NCBI RefSeq assembly: GCF_003344535.1 | Contig: NZ_QPKS01000008.1 | Coordinates: 1-64,000, forward strand | DNA length: 64,000 nucleotides | Reading direction: 5' to 3' | DNA from: Exiguobacterium flavidum | GTDB lineage: Bacteria > Bacillota > Bacilli > Exiguobacteriales > Exiguobacteriaceae | In this document: positions 42,790 through 51,802 of the stretch, piece after piece | How the letters are laid out: each line of letters opens with the position of its first letter | How positions within the stretch are numbered: position 1 is the stretch's first letter | Translations under genes and position numbers: made by a program | Notes under the pieces: model-generated | Seen by the model: the letters and a program-made list of their open reading frames with translations, nothing else | Databases searched by the model: none | What the model was told of the DNA's origin: nothing

Positions 42790-42828
42790 GGAATAGGTCT
42801 ATTCCGAAAAATGGGAATAGACCTATTA
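42790..42828. terminator. Long palindrome downstream of the amidohydrolase
   Basis: GGAATAGGTCTATTCC and GGGAATAGACCTATT can form a 14-bp stem with a 7-base loop, and each arm is itself partly palindromic. The plus side lacks a T run; the minus side has eight T (plus A run 42782-42789), so it resembles a leftward terminator although the nearest leftward gene ends 500 bases away. Confidence 0.5.
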
Positions 42829-42864
42829 GATTTCACAAAATTACTGAACGGAGGCCAGGCGGCG

Positions 42865-43368
42865 ATGCGTTACCATGAGCTGTTTCAACAAGAGATTTCA
42901 AGCATCCCTGGTGTCGATTCCATCTCCTATTCCGATCCAGCGGAGTTGCGCGGAACGTCCAGGGTTTTCCACGCGACGCTCCACACCGGCTTGTTCTGTT
43001 TGTCGATCGCCTTCTCTCCGCCAGATGAGGGTCCGGCCGATCACCATGAGCACTTTCCCGCCTGGTCGCTTTCATTCGAGTTCCTCGTCGATGCGGGAGG
43101 CGAATTCTCCGGTATCTCCCTATCGCCGGAAGAAGTTCTTTCCTCAGCGAACATCTTGGCTGACGTACTGCGCTTCATCCGATTGACCGGGGTCACAGCA
43201 CTTTCGATCACGTCCCACGACTATCCTGTCGATTTGGCAAGCTTGCGCCATATCATCGAGACTGCACTCGGGATCCTGACCCCGCCGCTCAGCGACGGAC
43301 AAATCACCCTCATGGACTCAGCGAACGAGAGGCATTACTTCGAACTTCAATTCGACCTGTTGCTTTGA
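42865..43368 (+). CDS. Hypothetical protein
   Basis: 167 residues from the ATG at 42865, with GGAGG ten bases upstream. No signal peptide or membrane segment. Contains ARGTSRVFHATLHTG-like and HHEHFPAWSLSFEFL segments near residues 35-75 and a C-terminal region rich in Asp/Glu and Leu (YFELQFDLLL). No family recognised. Its last 22 bases overlap the end of the convergent nitronate monooxygenase gene. Confidence 0.6.
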   Translation: MRYHELFQQEISSIPGVDSISYSDPAELRGTSRVFHATLHTGLFCLSIAFSPPDEGPADHHEHFPAWSLSFEFLVDAGGEFSGISLSPEEVLSSANILADVLRFIRLTGVTALSITSHDYPVDLASLRHIIETALGILTPPLSDGQITLMDSANERHYFELQFDLLL

Positions 43369-44318
43369 TTCTTCAGCGACTTCTCGACTCGCGTAACGCT
43401 TTCCTTCGCTTCCTCCATCATCCGTCCAAACAGTTCTTCGACTGTCGGAACGTCCGCGATCATCCCGGAGACGAGACCGGCATTGACATACCCTTTCGTC
43501 TCATCCCCTTCGATCGCACCTTTGACGTGAAAGGCCTCGGCCGTCCGTTCATTGAAACGTTCAACAGTCATGCCGTCCTTCTCCGCCTCGATCACCTGTT
43601 CGACGTAAGGACCGTCGAGCACACGGCGGACGCGGCCGACCGAACGGCCGATGATCCGTGTCCCCCCGTCATCCGACTGGAGCAGATGCTGCTTATAGTT
43701 GATGTGGACATCCGCCTCGGCTGTCGCGATTAGGCGCGTACCGAGCTGAACACCGGCCGCCCCAAGCAGGAAGGCGGCAGCGAGTCCGCGTCCGTCACCG
43801 ATTCCGCCGGCAGCGAAGACCGGGATGCTGACCCGGTCTGTGATCTGCGGGATGAGGGTGAACGTCGTCAGTTCGAGGTTCGAATTGATCCCTGCCGCCT
43901 CGAAACCTTCCGCGACGAGATAGTCGACTCCGGCCGCTTCCGCTTTCAGCGCGTGCTTGACGGACGCGACGAGCGCGATGACCTGGCAAGCGGCAGCGTG
44001 CAGGCGTTCGACGTAAGGGGCGGGATTACCGGCTGACAAGGAGACGACCGGAATCTCACGGGATATCGCAAGTTCGATCAGCTCCTCTGTATACGGCGAT
44101 ACAGTCAGGGCGATGTTGAGGGCGAACGGCTGATCAGTCAGTCTCCTCGTCTCGGTGATCAAGCGATCGACCTCACCTGGCGTCATCGTTCCGCAACCGA
44201 TCGTCCCGAGTCCGCCTGCGTTCGAGACAGCGGCAGTCAATGGCGCATTGCTGATATTGCCCATCCCGCCCTGGATGATCGGCAGGCGGATACCGAGTCT
44301 TTGACAGATATCTTTCAC
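43347..44318 (-). CDS. Nitronate monooxygenase (2-nitropropane dioxygenase family)
   Basis: 323 residues, FMN-dependent TIM barrel, from a GTG start with ACGGAGGG nine bases upstream. IQGGMGNISNAPLTAAVSN near the start, a phosphate/FMN site FAAGGIGDGRGLAAAFLLGA near residue 170, and QLGTRLIAT near 192 define the NMO/FabK family. It oxidises alkyl nitronates such as propionate 3-nitronate; an FabK-like enoyl reductase role is less likely because no fab genes are adjacent. Convergent overlap with the preceding hypothetical gene. Confidence 0.88.
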   Translation of the reverse strand: MKDICQRLGIRLPIIQGGMGNISNAPLTAAVSNAGGLGTIGCGTMTPGEVDRLITETRRLTDQPFALNIALTVSPYTEELIELAISREIPVVSLSAGNPAPYVERLHAAACQVIALVASVKHALKAEAAGVDYLVAEGFEAAGINSNLELTTFTLIPQITDRVSIPVFAAGGIGDGRGLAAAFLLGAAGVQLGTRLIATAEADVHINYKQHLLQSDDGGTRIIGRSVGRVRRVLDGPYVEQVIEAEKDGMTVERFNERTAEAFHVKGAIEGDETKGYVNAGLVSGMIADVPTVEELFGRMMEEAKESVTRVEKSLKNQSNRSN

Positions 44319-44392
44319 TTTTAAATCCCTCCGTACCTAAGATGTTATACTAAGAGCAAGAACGAACTATTCATGACGAGGGGGATCCACCT

Positions 44393-44908
44393 ATGCAAAT
44401 TCCGTATCAAGGCAAAACGCCGCAACTCGAAAAAAACGTCTTCATCGCCCCAGGCGCCTATCTGATCGGGGAAGTGACGATCGGTGAGGAGTCGACGATC
44501 TGGTTCAACGCCGTGCTTCGCGGTGACGAGGGACCGATCACGATCGGCAAACGCTGCAGCATCCAGGACAATGCGACGATCCATCTGTATGAAGGTGCCC
44601 CCGTCGTCGTCGAGGACGAGGTCACGGTCGGGCATAACGCGATTCTCCACGGGTGCCATATCGGACGCCGCTCGATCGTCGGGATGGGTGCGACGATCCT
44701 CGATCATGCTGTCATCGGCGAGGAGTGCATCATCGGCGCGAACACGCTCATCCCGTCCGGAAAAAAGATTCCGCCCCGCTCGCTCGTCATCGGTTCACCG
44801 GGCAAGGTCGTCCGTGAGCTGAACGCACAAGACCTCGAGATGATCCAGGAGTCGATTGATTCCTACGTCGATAAAGGATATGCCTTCCGCGCAGAGCTCG
44901 AATCATAA
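44393..44908 (+). CDS. Gamma-carbonic-anhydrase-family protein
   Basis: 171 residues forming a left-handed beta-helix of hexapeptide repeats (IGEVTIGEESTIWFNAVLRG, then VTVGHNAILHG, IGRRSIVGMGA). Zinc-ligand histidines are visible in TIHLYEG, VGHNAILHG and neighbours. The family includes YtoA, PaaY and CamH; it is 2 kb from the paa operon but separated by an opposite-strand gene, so a PaaY-type thioesterase role is not supported by linkage. GAGGGGGA lies upstream of the ATG. Confidence 0.88.
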   Translation: MQIPYQGKTPQLEKNVFIAPGAYLIGEVTIGEESTIWFNAVLRGDEGPITIGKRCSIQDNATIHLYEGAPVVVEDEVTVGHNAILHGCHIGRRSIVGMGATILDHAVIGEECIIGANTLIPSGKKIPPRSLVIGSPGKVVRELNAQDLEMIQESIDSYVDKGYAFRAELES

Positions 44909-44911
44909 GAT

Positions 44912-44947
44912 GAACGTCTCTTCATCCGTGAAGAGGCGTCTTTTTTT
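44912..44947 (+). terminator. Terminator after the carbonic-anhydrase-like gene
   Basis: ACGTCTCTTCA pairs with TGAAGAGGCGT, followed by seven T at 44941-44947. It overlaps the 3' end of the convergent nucleotidase gene. Confidence 0.88.
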
Positions 44948-46316
44948 GTTCGATCCAGCGCTTTTTGTCTGCCCGTTCGAGAAAAGTCTCTTGATTCCCG
45001 TAAAGGCGGATGACGTCGCGAATCTCGTCGCCCCGGTAGTAGGGATTCCTGTTATTCGCGAGCGCCGGGTAGCCGGAGCCGCGTTGCAGATAGTCGGACG
45101 TCGCGACCGTATACCAGCGCTCCATCTCTATCGGGTGCTCTCCGACATCGACGCGTTCGATTCGTCCAGCGCGGTGTTCGACCGTCATGCCGGAGACATG
45201 GAGCCGCCCGACGAAACGTCCGCGGAATCCGGGCCCACGCCCTTCCGCGAGACAGACCTGCGCGTCGAGTGACTGTTCGAGTGATTCGATCAGATGCTTG
45301 CCTTGGATTTCGAACGACGTCGGATTGAGCGGCGACGGCGACACCTCGATCAGTTTTCGTTCCGAGACATGGTCGAACAGCCCGGCGTTCGCGATGCCGC
45401 TGTTGATCAGGCCGATCTCGCATCCGAGCAGGTCGCGCAGTCCGTCCGCGATCAGGTTCGACAGCGGGTTCTCCTCGACGACGTCGTGCCAGAGGGCTGC
45501 TTCGAGCGGGTAATAGGGACGACTCAGCGTCTCGATCGCCTTCTTCTTGTTCACTTTCATCAGCTCCATCAGATCCACTCGCGGCTCTTCCTGCGCCGTC
45601 GGGAGCGATGCCGAGGAAACCAGCTTGACGCCGTCCTCCGTCACGTCGAGTACGATCACCCCGATGTGCTCTCCTTGCTGACCGGCGCTGTGATGGATGA
45701 CGCCGTTTACGAGCCTTGCCTCCGGGAACAGCTTATGGTCGTGCGCCGATATGATGACGTCGATGCCTTCGAGCGTTTCCGTGAGACGCGTGTCCGCCTT
45801 CGTCCCGACGTGACTAAGCAAAATACAGACGTCGTGTTCAGCCGCAGCCGCGAGTTCCCCCCTGATCGCCTCCTCATAATCCGACACATGGATGCCAAGC
45901 CCCTCATTGAATTCCACCATGTCCGGTGAGACGCCGACGATCAGGATGCGGAGACCGTTCTTTTCGACGACCACACTCGATTTGACACCTGAAAATGCCG
46001 AACGGTCCGCCTTGAACAGATTTGCGCTCAGGAACGGGACGCGGCTCGCCGAAGCCATCACTTCGAGCGTGTCTGCTCCTTTGAACATCTCGTTGTTGCC
46101 GATCGTCAGCGCATCGTATCCGACCGCCTCGAGCAGATCGACTGCGGCAAGCCCATTCGTGCCGCGATATTCGATGCTTTTGAAGTCGGCGAAGTCCCCG
46201 CCGTCGAGCAGGAGCGTCTCCGCTTCCTGACGTTTTGCGATCAAGGTCGCCGCGCGATAGAAGTTCGCGAAATGGCTATGTATGTCGTTCGTATGGATGA
46301 TGCTCAGTCTTGTCAT
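44922..46316 (-). CDS. Bifunctional metallophosphatase/5'-nucleotidase (YunD-like)
   Basis: 464 residues without a signal peptide, so cytosolic. The N-terminal calcineurin-like domain has IHTNDIHSHF, LLDGGDFADF, a GNNEM variant of the usual GNHE, LLSHVG and ISAHDHKLF, all metal-site segments. The C-terminal 5'-nucleotidase domain (from about residue 300) contains NSGIANAGLFDHV. The GNNE variant is found in YunD relatives. It probably hydrolyses nucleotides or UDP-sugars. Single gene between the carbonic anhydrase gene and paaX. Confidence 0.88.
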   Translation of the reverse strand: MTRLSIIHTNDIHSHFANFYRAATLIAKRQEAETLLLDGGDFADFKSIEYRGTNGLAAVDLLEAVGYDALTIGNNEMFKGADTLEVMASASRVPFLSANLFKADRSAFSGVKSSVVVEKNGLRILIVGVSPDMVEFNEGLGIHVSDYEEAIRGELAAAAEHDVCILLSHVGTKADTRLTETLEGIDVIISAHDHKLFPEARLVNGVIHHSAGQQGEHIGVIVLDVTEDGVKLVSSASLPTAQEEPRVDLMELMKVNKKKAIETLSRPYYPLEAALWHDVVEENPLSNLIADGLRDLLGCEIGLINSGIANAGLFDHVSERKLIEVSPSPLNPTSFEIQGKHLIESLEQSLDAQVCLAEGRGPGFRGRFVGRLHVSGMTVEHRAGRIERVDVGEHPIEMERWYTVATSDYLQRGSGYPALANNRNPYYRGDEIRDVIRLYGNQETFLERADKKRWIEQKKTPLHG

Positions 46317-46371
46317 GTCGTTTCCCCCATTTCTTCACGACCCTTTCGCCAATTCCATTTCCAAATCCTTC

Positions 46372-46402
46372 AAAAAGCGGCTCCGGATTTATCCGGGCCG
46401 CC
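46372..46402 (-). terminator. Terminator of the paa operon
   Basis: Minus-strand GGCGGC-CGGAT pairs with ATCCG-GCCGC around AA, followed by TTTTTG. It follows the paaX stop. Confidence 0.82.
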
Positions 46403-46409
46403 ATTCATC

Positions 46410-47294
46410 TCATCGCTCCGCAAGCAACGGATGATCCGTCGCGTCGTACAGGTCGTCTTTCTTCTTCAAATCGTTGCCGTGCTGGAAGATCTCCTCGAAG
46501 AAGGCGCTTGCCGGCTCCGCGAGCAACCGGTAGTACTGGCTGAACAGCAGGGCGGCGTGGTTTCCGCTCCACTGTGCCGGCAGGAGCTCCTTCGGTAAGC
46601 CGGGATCGACGAAGAGAAACTTCCGGTACTCATGGACGAGCTTCGTCCGTTCGACGAAGCATTCCTCGTTCGACATCTCGCCTTGCTGGATCAAGCTCTG
46701 ATGGACGATGTACTGGCTGCTGTAGGAAGCGATGAACGCTTCATACCGGGCTGCGATCTCGTCAAGCGGCCAGCCGCGTTCGACGAGCGAGGCGTCCTCC
46801 TGCGGACCTTTGTACTTCGCCTCGAAGAAATCGACGTATTCCTCGATTCCGTAGGCCTCGATCAATCGGTCGACTTCCTTCTCGAGCGGGTTCGGTGAGA
46901 TCCAACAGCCGTTCGACAGGTTGCCGAAGCCGCTCCATAGCAACTCTTTTCGTAACTCGTCACGCACCTGGCGCTTCTCTTCCGGGATCGTATACATGAG
47001 AATACGCCACTTCGCGTCCCACTCGTGAGGCGTCAGCTTGTAGATCCGGGCTGCCGCCTCCTCCATCCGCTCGATGCCGCGAGGCGTCAGGGAGTAGACA
47101 CTGCGGGTCCCTCTTTTCTCGGACGTCAGCCATCCCTGCTTGACCATTCGGGAGACAGCGACGCGGACGCCCTGCTCGTTGTGCCCGAATTCCTTCAGGA
47201 GACGGATCAGGCTGCCGATCCAGATTTTATTGCCGTAATGGCGGATATAGTCGCCGTAAATCGTAAAGATCATCGATTGGGTGTTCGCACTCAT
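46410..47294 (-). CDS. paaX: Phenylacetate catabolism regulator PaaX
   Basis: 294 residues from the ATG at 47294. PaaX-type repressors bind DNA through an N-terminal winged helix (IFTIYGDYIRHYGNKIWIG, then GVRVAVSRMVKQGWLTSEK) and respond to phenylacetyl-CoA. The central and C-terminal domains contain WDAKWRILMYTIPEEKR and WSGFGNLSNGCWISP, strongly characteristic of PaaX. Last gene of the leftward paa operon, 72 bases after the preceding hydratase, so it may also have its own weak promoter. Start regions upstream of 47294 lack a good ribosome site. Confidence 0.92.
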   Translation of the reverse strand: MSANTQSMIFTIYGDYIRHYGNKIWIGSLIRLLKEFGHNEQGVRVAVSRMVKQGWLTSEKRGTRSVYSLTPRGIERMEEAAARIYKLTPHEWDAKWRILMYTIPEEKRQVRDELRKELLWSGFGNLSNGCWISPNPLEKEVDRLIEAYGIEEYVDFFEAKYKGPQEDASLVERGWPLDEIAARYEAFIASYSSQYIVHQSLIQQGEMSNEECFVERTKLVHEYRKFLFVDPGLPKELLPAQWSGNHAALLFSQYYRLLAEPASAFFEEIFQHGNDLKKKDDLYDATDHPLLAER

Positions 47295-47366
47295 GTCATC
47301 CACTCTCTCGTATAACATATTTTTGTCTCTCACCAGTGTAACCGTTATTTCGAAATCAAACCATCC

Positions 47367-48134
47367 TCATTTCCCGGAGAAGACTGGCGGACGTCTTTCC
47401 TCGAAAGCGCGGAGCGCCTCACGCCGGTCCGCTGTCGGGATGACCGCCTCGTAGGCGGCGCTCTCGATCGCGAGTCCTTCTTCGAGGCTCGTCCCCATGC
47501 CTGCCGTGATGGCCTGCTTCGCCTGGCGGATCGCGATCGGCGCATTTCGCAGCATCTCACGCGCGAGCGTCTCGCTCGCTTCGAGTACGTCCCCATCCGT
47601 GACGCCGTTCAGCAGACCGAGCTGATCGGCTGTCCGTGCATCGATCTTCCGCGCCGTGAAGATGAGTTCCTTCGCCCGTGCTTCCCCGATCAGACGCGGC
47701 AGGCGCTGCGTCCCGCCCGCTCCCGGGATGATGCCGAGGCTCGTCTCCGTCAACCCCATCACTGAGCCGGCTGAAGCGATCCGGAAATCACAGGCGAGCA
47801 TCAGCTCGAACCCTCCGCCGAACGCGTAGCCGTTGACGGCGGCGATCGTCGGTTGCGGCAGTGCGGCAAGTTCCGTGAACGCATCGCGGATCGCGGCGAC
47901 GTTCCGTCGCACTTCCTGCTCGTTCAGCGTCTTGCGTTCCTTCAGATCGGCCCCGGCGCTGAACGCCTTGCCGCTCCCGGTGACGATGACGACGCGGACG
48001 GATGAATCATGCCGGATGTCGCGAATGATGCCGCGCAACTCCTGAAGCGTCGGATAGTCGAAACAGTTCAGCCGTTCTGGCCGGTTCAACGTGATATAGC
48101 CGATCTGCTCCCGTACTTCGAATCGAATGTTCAT
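47367..48134 (-). CDS. Enoyl-CoA hydratase/isomerase family protein (PaaF-like)
   Basis: 255 residues, crotonase fold. Oxyanion-hole segments AFSAGADLKE near residue 63 and NGYAFGGGFELMLAC near 105. Both hydratase glutamates are present, in GGGFE and in TETSLGIIPGAGG. This fits a 2,3-dehydroadipyl-CoA hydratase (PaaF-type) rather than the PaaG isomerase, whose signature contains GAGATLALGGD-like residues not seen here. Sixteen bases after paaJ. Confidence 0.85.
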   Translation of the reverse strand: MNIRFEVREQIGYITLNRPERLNCFDYPTLQELRGIIRDIRHDSSVRVVIVTGSGKAFSAGADLKERKTLNEQEVRRNVAAIRDAFTELAALPQPTIAAVNGYAFGGGFELMLACDFRIASAGSVMGLTETSLGIIPGAGGTQRLPRLIGEARAKELIFTARKIDARTADQLGLLNGVTDGDVLEASETLAREMLRNAPIAIRQAKQAITAGMGTSLEEGLAIESAAYEAVIPTADRREALRAFEERRPPVFSGK

Positions 48135-48149
48135 GAACTTCCCTCCTTG

Positions 48150-49355
48150 TCACTCGACACGCTCGACGATCGCCGAGATGCCCTGTCCGACACCGACGCA
48201 CATCGTCGCAAGTCCGTATCGTACATCGCGCCGTTTCATCTCATGGACGAGCGTCGTCAGGATCCGGGCACCGCTCGCGCCGAGCGGATGACCGAACGCG
48301 ATCGCTCCGCCGTTGACGTTGACCCGGTCGCTTTGCAGGCCGAGTTCCTGCATGCAGGCGAGCGCTTGTGCTGCGAACGCCTCGTTCAACTCGATCAAGT
48401 CGAGCTCATCCACCGAAAGCCCTGTCCGCGCGAGCAGTTTCCGGGTCGACTGGACAGGACCGATGCCCATGACCGATGGTTCGACTCCCGCCGTCGCGCT
48501 CGCGACGTACTTAGCGAGCGGCTTCAGTCCAAGCTCGAGCGCTTTCTCCGCACTCATCAATAGAAGGGCCGATGCTCCGTCGTTGACACCGGATGCGTTG
48601 GCAGCCGTCACGGTACCTCCCGCAAAAAGCGGCTTCAGCGTCCCGATCTTCTCGCGTGTCGTCTCCGGGCGCGGATGTTCATCATGCTCGATCAACGTCT
48701 CGCGCCCTTTCTTGTCGACGTGGACGACTGGCACGATCTCCTCGCGGAAAAGTTCCGCCTCGATCGCCGCCTTCGCCCGCTGTTGACTCGAGAAGGCGAA
48801 ATCGTCTTGTGCCTCGCGGCTGATTCCGTATCGCGTCGCGACGTTCTCCGCCGTCTCCGGCATCGAATCCGTCCCGTATCGCTCTGCGAGGCGATCATTG
48901 ATGAAGCGCCAGCCGATCGTCGTATCGTACATTTCAGGATTCCCGCGCGCAAAACCGGCCTCCGCCTTCCCCATGACGAACGGCGCCCGCGTCATGCTCT
49001 CCGTCCCGCCCGCGATGTAGATATCACCTTCACCGAGCGCGATCGCTCGCGCTGCTTGGATGACGGCGTCGAGCCCGGATCCGCACAATCGATTGACGGT
49101 CGTCCCGGCTACTTCGACCGGAAGTCCGGCGAGCAACGCCGACATCCTCGCGACGTTACGGTTGTCCTCTCCGGCCTGATTGGCGCTGCCAAAGATGACC
49201 TCCTCGATTTCCCCCGGCGGTAACGCCGGATTCCGTTCGATCAACGCCTCGATGACGACAGCACCCAAGTCGTCCGGCCGGACATCCTTCAACGCTCCGC
49301 CGTACCGACCGATCGGTGTCCGGACGGCGTCGACGATCACGACTTCGCGCATCAT
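48150..49355 (-). CDS. paaJ: Acyl-CoA thiolase (3-oxoadipyl-CoA thiolase, PaaJ-like)
   Basis: 401 residues. The nucleophile Cys is in [11 protein letters not shown] near residue 90, the second His in [14 protein letters not shown] near 350 and the final Cys in [11 protein letters not shown] near 385. It cleaves 3-oxoadipyl-CoA to succinyl-CoA and acetyl-CoA, and possibly the C8 ring-cleavage product as well. The start overlaps the paaH stop (ATGATG). A generic acetyl-CoA acetyltransferase is the alternative; the paa context supports PaaJ. Confidence 0.9.
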   Translation of the reverse strand: MMREVVIVDAVRTPIGRYGGALKDVRPDDLGAVVIEALIERNPALPPGEIEEVIFGSANQAGEDNRNVARMSALLAGLPVEVAGTTVNRLCGSGLDAVIQAARAIALGEGDIYIAGGTESMTRAPFVMGKAEAGFARGNPEMYDTTIGWRFINDRLAERYGTDSMPETAENVATRYGISREAQDDFAFSSQQRAKAAIEAELFREEIVPVVHVDKKGRETLIEHDEHPRPETTREKIGTLKPLFAGGTVTAANASGVNDGASALLLMSAEKALELGLKPLAKYVASATAGVEPSVMGIGPVQSTRKLLARTGLSVDELDLIELNEAFAAQALACMQELGLQSDRVNVNGGAIAFGHPLGASGARILTTLVHEMKRRDVRYGLATMCVGVGQGISAIVERVE

Positions 49356-50212
49356 GCCTTCACTCCTTCCGAATAGTCGTAGACGCCTCGTCCCGTCTTC
49401 CGTCCGAGCCTACCGGCCGCTACGTATTGCTCGAGGAGCGGTGCCGGACGGTACTTCTCGCCGAGTTTCTCATGCAGATAGCGCAAGTTGTTGAGACGGG
49501 TGTCGAGTCCGACGAGATCGCCGAGCTCGAACGGACCCATCGGATAGTTCAGACCGAGCCGGATCGCCTTGTCGATCTCCTCCGGCGTACCGAGCCCTTC
49601 CTGCAGCATGTAGAACGCTTCGTTGCCGACGAGGGCGCTGATCCGTGAGGTGACGAACCCCGGGAACTCGTTGATGACGACCGTCTCCTTGCCTAGACGT
49701 GCAGCGACTTCCTGGACGGCGGCGACCGTCTCGTCGCCCGTCTCGAGTCCCCGGATGATCTCAATGAGCGGCATCAGATGGACCGGGTTGAAGAAGTGCA
49801 TCGCGATCGTCCGTTCCGGGCGTTTCGCGTAAGACGCGATCTCGGTCGGACTCATCGTCGACGTGTTCGTCGCGAAATAAGAGTGCTCCGGCGCATTCGC
49901 TTCGAGCGTCGCGAACACCGCCCGTTTGATGTCTGCGCGTTCCGGGACAGCCTCGATGATGAGGTCCGCCTGTGCGCTCGCAGCTAAATCAGTCGATAGG
50001 ATGAGGCGCGAAAAGCCTGCTTCCGCCTCTTCCCGCGTCAGTTTGCCGCGCCGGATGCCGTCTTCCGCGATCTGTTCGAGCGCCTTCTTCGCATCTGCGA
50101 GTTGCGCGTCCGCGACGTCGACGAGCGTCGTCGCAAAGCCCTTCATCGCGCTGACGTAGGCGATCCCCCGCCCCATCACGCCTGATCCGACTACCGTGAT
50201 TCGTTCGATCAT
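49352..50212 (-). CDS. paaH: 3-hydroxyacyl-CoA dehydrogenase, short form (PaaH-like)
   Basis: 286 residues from the ATG at 50212, with GGAGAGGGG upstream. An NAD-binding Rossmann fold ([19 protein letters not shown]) is followed by a catalytic segment [16 protein letters not shown] near residue 112, catalytic His/Glu in [16 protein letters not shown] near 135, and the helical dimer domain [16 protein letters not shown] near 228. E. coli PaaH is about 475 residues; this is the single-unit Hbd-like form. A hairpin separates it from the upstream aldehyde dehydrogenase gene. Confidence 0.9.
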   Translation of the reverse strand: MIERITVVGSGVMGRGIAYVSAMKGFATTLVDVADAQLADAKKALEQIAEDGIRRGKLTREEAEAGFSRLILSTDLAASAQADLIIEAVPERADIKRAVFATLEANAPEHSYFATNTSTMSPTEIASYAKRPERTIAMHFFNPVHLMPLIEIIRGLETGDETVAAVQEVAARLGKETVVINEFPGFVTSRISALVGNEAFYMLQEGLGTPEEIDKAIRLGLNYPMGPFELGDLVGLDTRLNNLRYLHEKLGEKYRPAPLLEQYVAAGRLGRKTGRGVYDYSEGVKA

Positions 50213-50232
50213 CTGAAAAAACCCCTCTCCGT

Positions 50233-50264
50233 AAAAGCCGCACGGACGAATTGTCCGCACGGCT
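50233..50264 (-). terminator. Hairpin inside the paa operon (attenuator or processing stem)
   Basis: The plus-strand arms GCCGCACGGAC and GTCCGCACGGC pair with two wobble/mismatch positions around AATT; the minus strand continues with only four T (TTTT). It lies between aldehyde dehydrogenase and paaH, probably giving partial termination or RNA stabilisation rather than a full stop. Confidence 0.5.
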
Positions 50265-50272
50265 CGTATGCC

Positions 50273-51790
50273 TTAAAGTCCGAATGGATTGAGCGGACGG
50301 CTGCCGTAGTACGACAGGATGCTCTTCGTCTCCGTGTAGAGATCGAGCGTCTCGATGCAGAGTTCGCGGCCGAATCCGGATTGCTTGTAGCCGCCGAACG
50401 GCGTACCCGGGAATGCCGAGAACGGACAGTTGACCATCACGATGCCTGCCTTGATCTGATTCGCGATACGGGTCGCTCGCGCCCCGTCCTTCGTCCAGAC
50501 GGCAGAGCCGAGACCGAACTCCGTATCGTTCGCGAGTCGGACCGCTTCCTTCTCGTCCTTGAACTTCATCACGACGACGACCGGGCCGAAGATTTCTTCC
50601 TGGACGGCCTTCATCTCGTGTGTCACACCCGCGATGATCGTCGGCTCATACCAGAAGCCGCCTTCGTATCCTTCGACCTGCGCGACCTTGCCGCCGAGCA
50701 GGATCTCCGCGCCGTCCGCCTTCGCCGACTGGACATAGCCGTCGATGACGTCGACTTGTCCTTGATCGATGATCGCACCGACATGCGTCCCTTTGTCGAA
50801 CGGGTTGCCGAGGACGAGGCGCTTCGCCTTCGCGACGAACTGCTCCATGAACGCATCATAGATGTCCTCATGGACGTACAGACGCGAACGGGCTTCACAC
50901 GACTGCCCGCTGTTGTAAAATATCCCGAACAGCGATCCGTCGACGGCGGCCGTGATGTCCGCATCCTCGAAGACGAGGTTCGGCGACTTCCCGCCGAGTT
51001 CGAGCGTGACGCGCTTGAGCGTCTGCGATGCGCGTCCCATGATGTCCTTGCCGACCGGAGTCGATCCGGTGAATGCGACCTTGTCGACTCCCTCGTGTTC
51101 GACGAGGTGGTTGCCGACCTCACGACCTGAACCCGGGATGACGTTGACGACGCCTGCCGGAACACCCGCCTCGAGACAGATCTCACCGAGGATGATCGCC
51201 GTCAGCGGCGTCAGCGTCGCCGGCTTGACGACGACCGAGCAGCCGACCGCGATCGCCGGCGCGATTTTCCAAGCCGCCATCATGAGCGGATAGTTCCACG
51301 GGATGATCTGCGCACAGACACCGACCGGCTCCTTCTCGGTATAGTTATGGAATTGTCCCGGGACGTTGTTGACCGTTCCGCGGTGACCGACGATCGCACC
51401 CGCGTAGAACTCGAAGTCCTCGATCGCCTGCATGACCTGACCTTGTGCCGCCGCGAGTGACTTACCCGTGTCGAGGATCTCGAGCTCGACGATCTCGTTG
51501 AACCGGCTTCGCATGATGCTCGCGATTTTATTGAGCACTTGCGCCCGTCGTCCGACCGGCCACATCTTCCACTTGCCGTGTTCGAAGGCTGCGCGTGCCG
51601 CCTCGACCGCCTTGTCCGCGTCTGCCTTCGTCGCCTTCGCGACTTCCGCGACGACCTCTCCGGTCGCCGGGTTGTATGTCTTGAACGTCTCACCGGCGCT
51701 TCCGTCGATCCGTTCGCCGTTGATCAGCAATTGATAGACCGCACGCTTCATCTCGAGCTGGTCGAGTTTCGTTTCGTGTACCGTTGACAT
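50273..51790 (-). CDS. Aldehyde dehydrogenase (candidate 3-oxo-5,6-dehydrosuberyl semialdehyde step)
   Basis: 505 residues, NAD(P)-dependent. Cofactor/catalytic segments are IIPWNYPLMMAAWKIAPA near residue 165, FTGSTPVGKDI near 240, Glu in TLELGGKSPNLVF near 268 and Cys in NSGQSCEARSRL near 300. Resembles betaine-aldehyde/phenylacetaldehyde-type ALDHs. In the paa pathway the aldehyde oxidation is normally done by the ALDH half of bifunctional PaaZ; this protein has no C-terminal MaoC hydratase domain, so it would cover only the oxidation. Confidence 0.88.
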   Translation of the reverse strand: MSTVHETKLDQLEMKRAVYQLLINGERIDGSAGETFKTYNPATGEVVAEVAKATKADADKAVEAARAAFEHGKWKMWPVGRRAQVLNKIASIMRSRFNEIVELEILDTGKSLAAAQGQVMQAIEDFEFYAGAIVGHRGTVNNVPGQFHNYTEKEPVGVCAQIIPWNYPLMMAAWKIAPAIAVGCSVVVKPATLTPLTAIILGEICLEAGVPAGVVNVIPGSGREVGNHLVEHEGVDKVAFTGSTPVGKDIMGRASQTLKRVTLELGGKSPNLVFEDADITAAVDGSLFGIFYNSGQSCEARSRLYVHEDIYDAFMEQFVAKAKRLVLGNPFDKGTHVGAIIDQGQVDVIDGYVQSAKADGAEILLGGKVAQVEGYEGGFWYEPTIIAGVTHEMKAVQEEIFGPVVVVMKFKDEKEAVRLANDTEFGLGSAVWTKDGARATRIANQIKAGIVMVNCPFSAFPGTPFGGYKQSGFGRELCIETLDLYTETKSILSYYGSRPLNPFGL

Positions 51791-51802
51791 GGAATCCGCT
51801 CC

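Noticed and set aside
44393-44908. Naming the gamma-carbonic-anhydrase-like gene paaY
   Set aside because: It is on the opposite strand, separated from paaX by an unrelated gene and by terminators; many other roles exist in this family.
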